Part shown: piece after piece, positions 62,159 through 64,000 of the stretch
How the letters are laid out: each line of letters begins with the position of its first letter
Numbering within the stretch: position 1 is the first letter of the stretch
From: Citricoccus zhacaiensis
GTDB taxonomy: Bacteria > Actinomycetota > Actinomycetes > Actinomycetales > Micrococcaceae
Length of the DNA: 64,000 bases
Direction of reading: 5' to 3'
NCBI RefSeq assembly: GCF_014645315.1
Contig: NZ_BMLQ01000004.1
Coordinates: forward strand, 124,001-188,000
Translations under genes and position numbers: made by a program
The notes under the pieces: generated by a model
What the model was told of the DNA's origin: nothing
The model's input: only the letters and a program-made list of their open reading frames with translations
Database searches by the model: none

Positions 62159-63471
62159 ACGACGGCCTCCTGCAGGGTGGCCTCACCCGAGCGGTCCTCG
62201 CCCGCCTCGGTGGTCCACTCGACCATGATGACGTCCCCCACGTTGTGGTCGTTGACGATCTGTGAGAGTTCGGCGGCCGAAGTCACGGGCTGGCCGTCCA
62301 CGGTGCGGACGATGTCCCGTTCCCGGAGACCGAGTTGTTCGGCCGAGGAGCCCGGCGTCACCTCGATCACGACCGCCTGCTCCTGCTCGGTGCCCACCAC
62401 GATGCCCAGGGCGCCGTCCACCCCGATGCTGACGGAGTCCGTCTCCTCACCGGAGAGGACCTGCTCCACCACATCCAGGGCTACGGTCACCGGAATCGCA
62501 TACCCGTCCACCTCCTCGGCCGTCTCCCCTTGGGACGCAGCCGTGGTGATGCCGATGACCTGACCGTCCCCGTCCACCAAGGGGCCACCCGAGTAGCCCG
62601 GAATCACGTCCGCGCTGGTCTCGATGAGTCCCGACAGCCGGGACATGTCATCGGGAGCACCGGAGGAGGCCACGATCGACTCGTCCAGTCCCGTCAGCTC
62701 ACCGGTCACGGCGGTGAGGTAGCCCTGCCCACCACCATTGCCGACGGACGCCGTGGGCTCGCCCCGGTCCGGGAGCTCGGTATTGATGGAGGCCGTGGCC
62801 AGGGAGGGTGCGTCCTCGATCTGCAGCACGGCGACATCGTGCAGGGAATCGCGCCCCAGCACCGTGGCCGTGTAGACCTCACCGGAATCCGCGACGGTCA
62901 CCGAGACCTCGGAGGCGTCCTCGACAACGTGGTAGTTGGTGATGGCCAACCCGTCGCCGGTGAGGACGACGCCCGTGCCGGTGCCCATGCCACTCATCAA
63001 CTGGGTGTCCACCATGAGCACCCCCGGGGCGTCCGTGACCCGGGAGCCCTGGTCCAGGCCGGCATCGTCCAGGTTCGGGCCGGCCGCCCAATCCACCTGG
63101 ATCCCGTCGTGGCTGTGCTGCAGGGCCTCGCCGAGGGGAACGCCGCCGGTGGCCGGTAGCGCCGGCCCGTGGTCCTGCGCCGCCACGATGTCCTGGATCT
63201 CCTCGAAGATCAGCAGGCCCACGCCACCGGCGAGGATGGCTGCGGCCAGGAAACCCGAGGCGACGATCAGGCGGTAGGCGGGGCTCCGGCGTCGGCGGCG
63301 TGGCTGGAGGTGCGGGGGCAGGTACCGCTGCGGGGACTGGTACTGCTGTGGGGACTGAAACTGCTGCTGGGGCACCCCATAGATCGGGCCGACCGCGGGG
63401 GGCCGGTCCGGAAGGGGCGGGATCCCGACCGGCGGACGGTCGGGATCCCCCGGGTTCTCAGGGTCGTTCAC
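62152..63471 (-). CDS. Membrane-anchored HtrA-like serine protease with PDZ domain
   Basis: 439 residues. A Pro/Gln-rich cytoplasmic part (1-65), one membrane helix (67-89), a trypsin-like domain with His181 (TNYHVVE), Asp212 (LHDVAVLQ) and Ser294 (PGYSGGPLVD), and a C-terminal PDZ domain (about 345-430). It is expected to degrade or cut envelope proteins under stress. GTG start with GGAG a few bases upstream. It may supply the HtrA function missing beside tatB. The 3' end touches the 8-bp repeat. Confidence 0.93.
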   Translation of the reverse strand: MNDPENPGDPDRPPVGIPPLPDRPPAVGPIYGVPQQQFQSPQQYQSPQRYLPPHLQPRRRRRSPAYRLIVASGFLAAAILAGGVGLLIFEEIQDIVAAQDHGPALPATGGVPLGEALQHSHDGIQVDWAAGPNLDDAGLDQGSRVTDAPGVLMVDTQLMSGMGTGTGVVLTGDGLAITNYHVVEDASEVSVTVADSGEVYTATVLGRDSLHDVAVLQIEDAPSLATASINTELPDRGEPTASVGNGGGQGYLTAVTGELTGLDESIVASSGAPDDMSRLSGLIETSADVIPGYSGGPLVDGDGQVIGITTAASQGETAEEVDGYAIPVTVALDVVEQVLSGEETDSVSIGVDGALGIVVGTEQEQAVVIEVTPGSSAEQLGLRERDIVRTVDGQPVTSAAELSQIVNDHNVGDVIMVEWTTEAGEDRSGEATLQEAVVY

Positions 63472-63519
63472 GGTACTCCGGTGATCAGGACAGGACGTGG
63501 TGGACCGGGCGGAACCAGA

Positions 63520-64000
63520 TCAGCCGCGGACTGCGGCCAGTGCGGAGTCGTAGTCCGGTTCGGTCGTGATCTCAGGGACCACCTCGGTGTAGGTCACGGT
63601 GCCCTGCGGGTCGATCACGATGACGGCGCGGGCCAGGAGCCCGACCATGGGACCGTCAGCCAGGGTGACCCCGTAGTCCTCGCCGAAGGTGGAGCGGAAC
63701 ACCGAACCGGTGGTGACGTGGTCGATGCCCTCGGCAGTGCAGAAGCGGCCGGCGGCGAAGGGCAGGTCGGCGGAGACGGCCACCACGGTGGTGTTCTCCA
63801 GGTCCGCAGCCGCCTTGTTGAACGTGCGGACGGACTGGGCGCAGACGCCGGTGTCCATGGAGGGGAAGATGTTCAGCACGATCGTGCGTCCGGCCAGGGA
63901 CTCCAGAGTGACCGGAGCCAGGTCGGACCCGGTGAGGGTGAAGGCGGGGGCGGGGGTGCCCTCGGCGGGCAGCTCCCCGACGGTGTTGACGGGGCTGGAC
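63520..64000 (-). CDS. tpx: Thiol peroxidase, N-terminus cut by window edge
   Basis: About 160 C-terminal residues. The visible part starts [33 protein letters not shown] holds the peroxidatic Cys and GRFCTAEG the resolving Cys, as in atypical 2-Cys Tpx peroxiredoxins. SADLPFA between them is also typical. It reduces lipid and other hydroperoxides with thioredoxin. The start codon lies beyond base 64000. It is followed by the HtrA-like gene 48 bases downstream. Confidence 0.92.
   Translation of the reverse strand, partial: SSPVNTVGELPAEGTPAPAFTLTGSDLAPVTLESLAGRTIVLNIFPSMDTGVCAQSVRTFNKAAADLENTTVVAVSADLPFAAGRFCTAEGIDHVTTGSVFRSTFGEDYGVTLADGPMVGLLARAVIVIDPQGTVTYTEVVPEITTEPDYDSALAAVRG

Overview
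The window is 64 kb of dense, high-GC actinobacterial chromosome. Gene content and order point to the family Micrococcaceae (Micrococcus, Citricoccus, Kocuria and Arthrobacter relatives); the genus cannot be fixed from sequence reading alone. The evidence is a coproporphyrin-dependent heme cluster, the small actinobacterial families DUF3107 and DUF3117, an actinobacterial-type DapD, a glutamate ABC importer, and an MnhA protein with a fused MnhB domain. I call 57 protein genes, of which the first (M20 peptidase) and last (thiol peroxidase) are cut by the window edges. I see no rRNA, tRNA, CRISPR array, insertion sequence or prophage. This is mostly core chromosome.

Layout. 1-2402: end of an M20 peptidase and an MFS transporter. 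2455-10776: heme synthesis, with hemE-cgoX-chdC-cpfC-hemC-hemD on the minus strand and hemA divergent. 10846-17386: TetR regulator, DUF3107, RNB exoribonuclease, DEAD-box helicase with a long leader, orphan beta-class DNA methyltransferase, spermidine-synthase-like protein. 17448-29141: PHP phosphoesterase, Xaa-Pro aminopeptidase, stress protein, CBS/MgtE-N protein, DUF1003, Mrp, TatB, a ZAS anti-sigma factor, O-methyltransferase, DUF3117, DivIVA-like protein, LOG family protein. Part of this resembles the sigE-rseA-htrA-tatB-mrp neighbourhood of Mycobacterium, but the sigma factor and HtrA genes are absent from it. 29288-32715: glutamate-type ABC importer. 32728-39168: lysine/diaminopimelate genes dapE, dapD and dapC together with citrate synthase and ferredoxin. 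39241-48360: TypA and an oligopeptide ABC importer. 48739-52093: an HTTM-family membrane protein, a partner membrane protein and an FAD oxidoreductase. 52191-58571: Mnh/Mrp sodium/proton antiporter. 58659-64000: serine hydrolase, ZIP metal transporter, MFS permease, membrane-anchored HtrA-like protease and thiol peroxidase.

How it works together. The heme genes encode the route uroporphyrinogen to coproporphyrin to coproheme to heme b (CgoX, CpfC, ChdC). DapD, DapC and DapE are successive steps of the succinylase route to diaminopimelate for the cell wall. The two importers supply amino acids and peptides.

Regulatory reading. At least ten genes have a TANNNT hexamer only 6-9 bases before the start codon and no Shine-Dalgarno sequence, so leaderless mRNAs look common here. 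The most useful regulatory candidates are a palindrome just downstream of a -10 element ahead of chdC, face-to-face leaderless promoters in the 38 bp between dapE and dapD, a GTTAC-N6-GTAAC box upstream of the oligopeptide importer, and strong hairpins directly after the binding-protein gene in both ABC operons. I did not find a clear undescribed multi-gene system. The HTTM/partner/FAD trio and the orphan methyltransferase are the least explained gene-level items.
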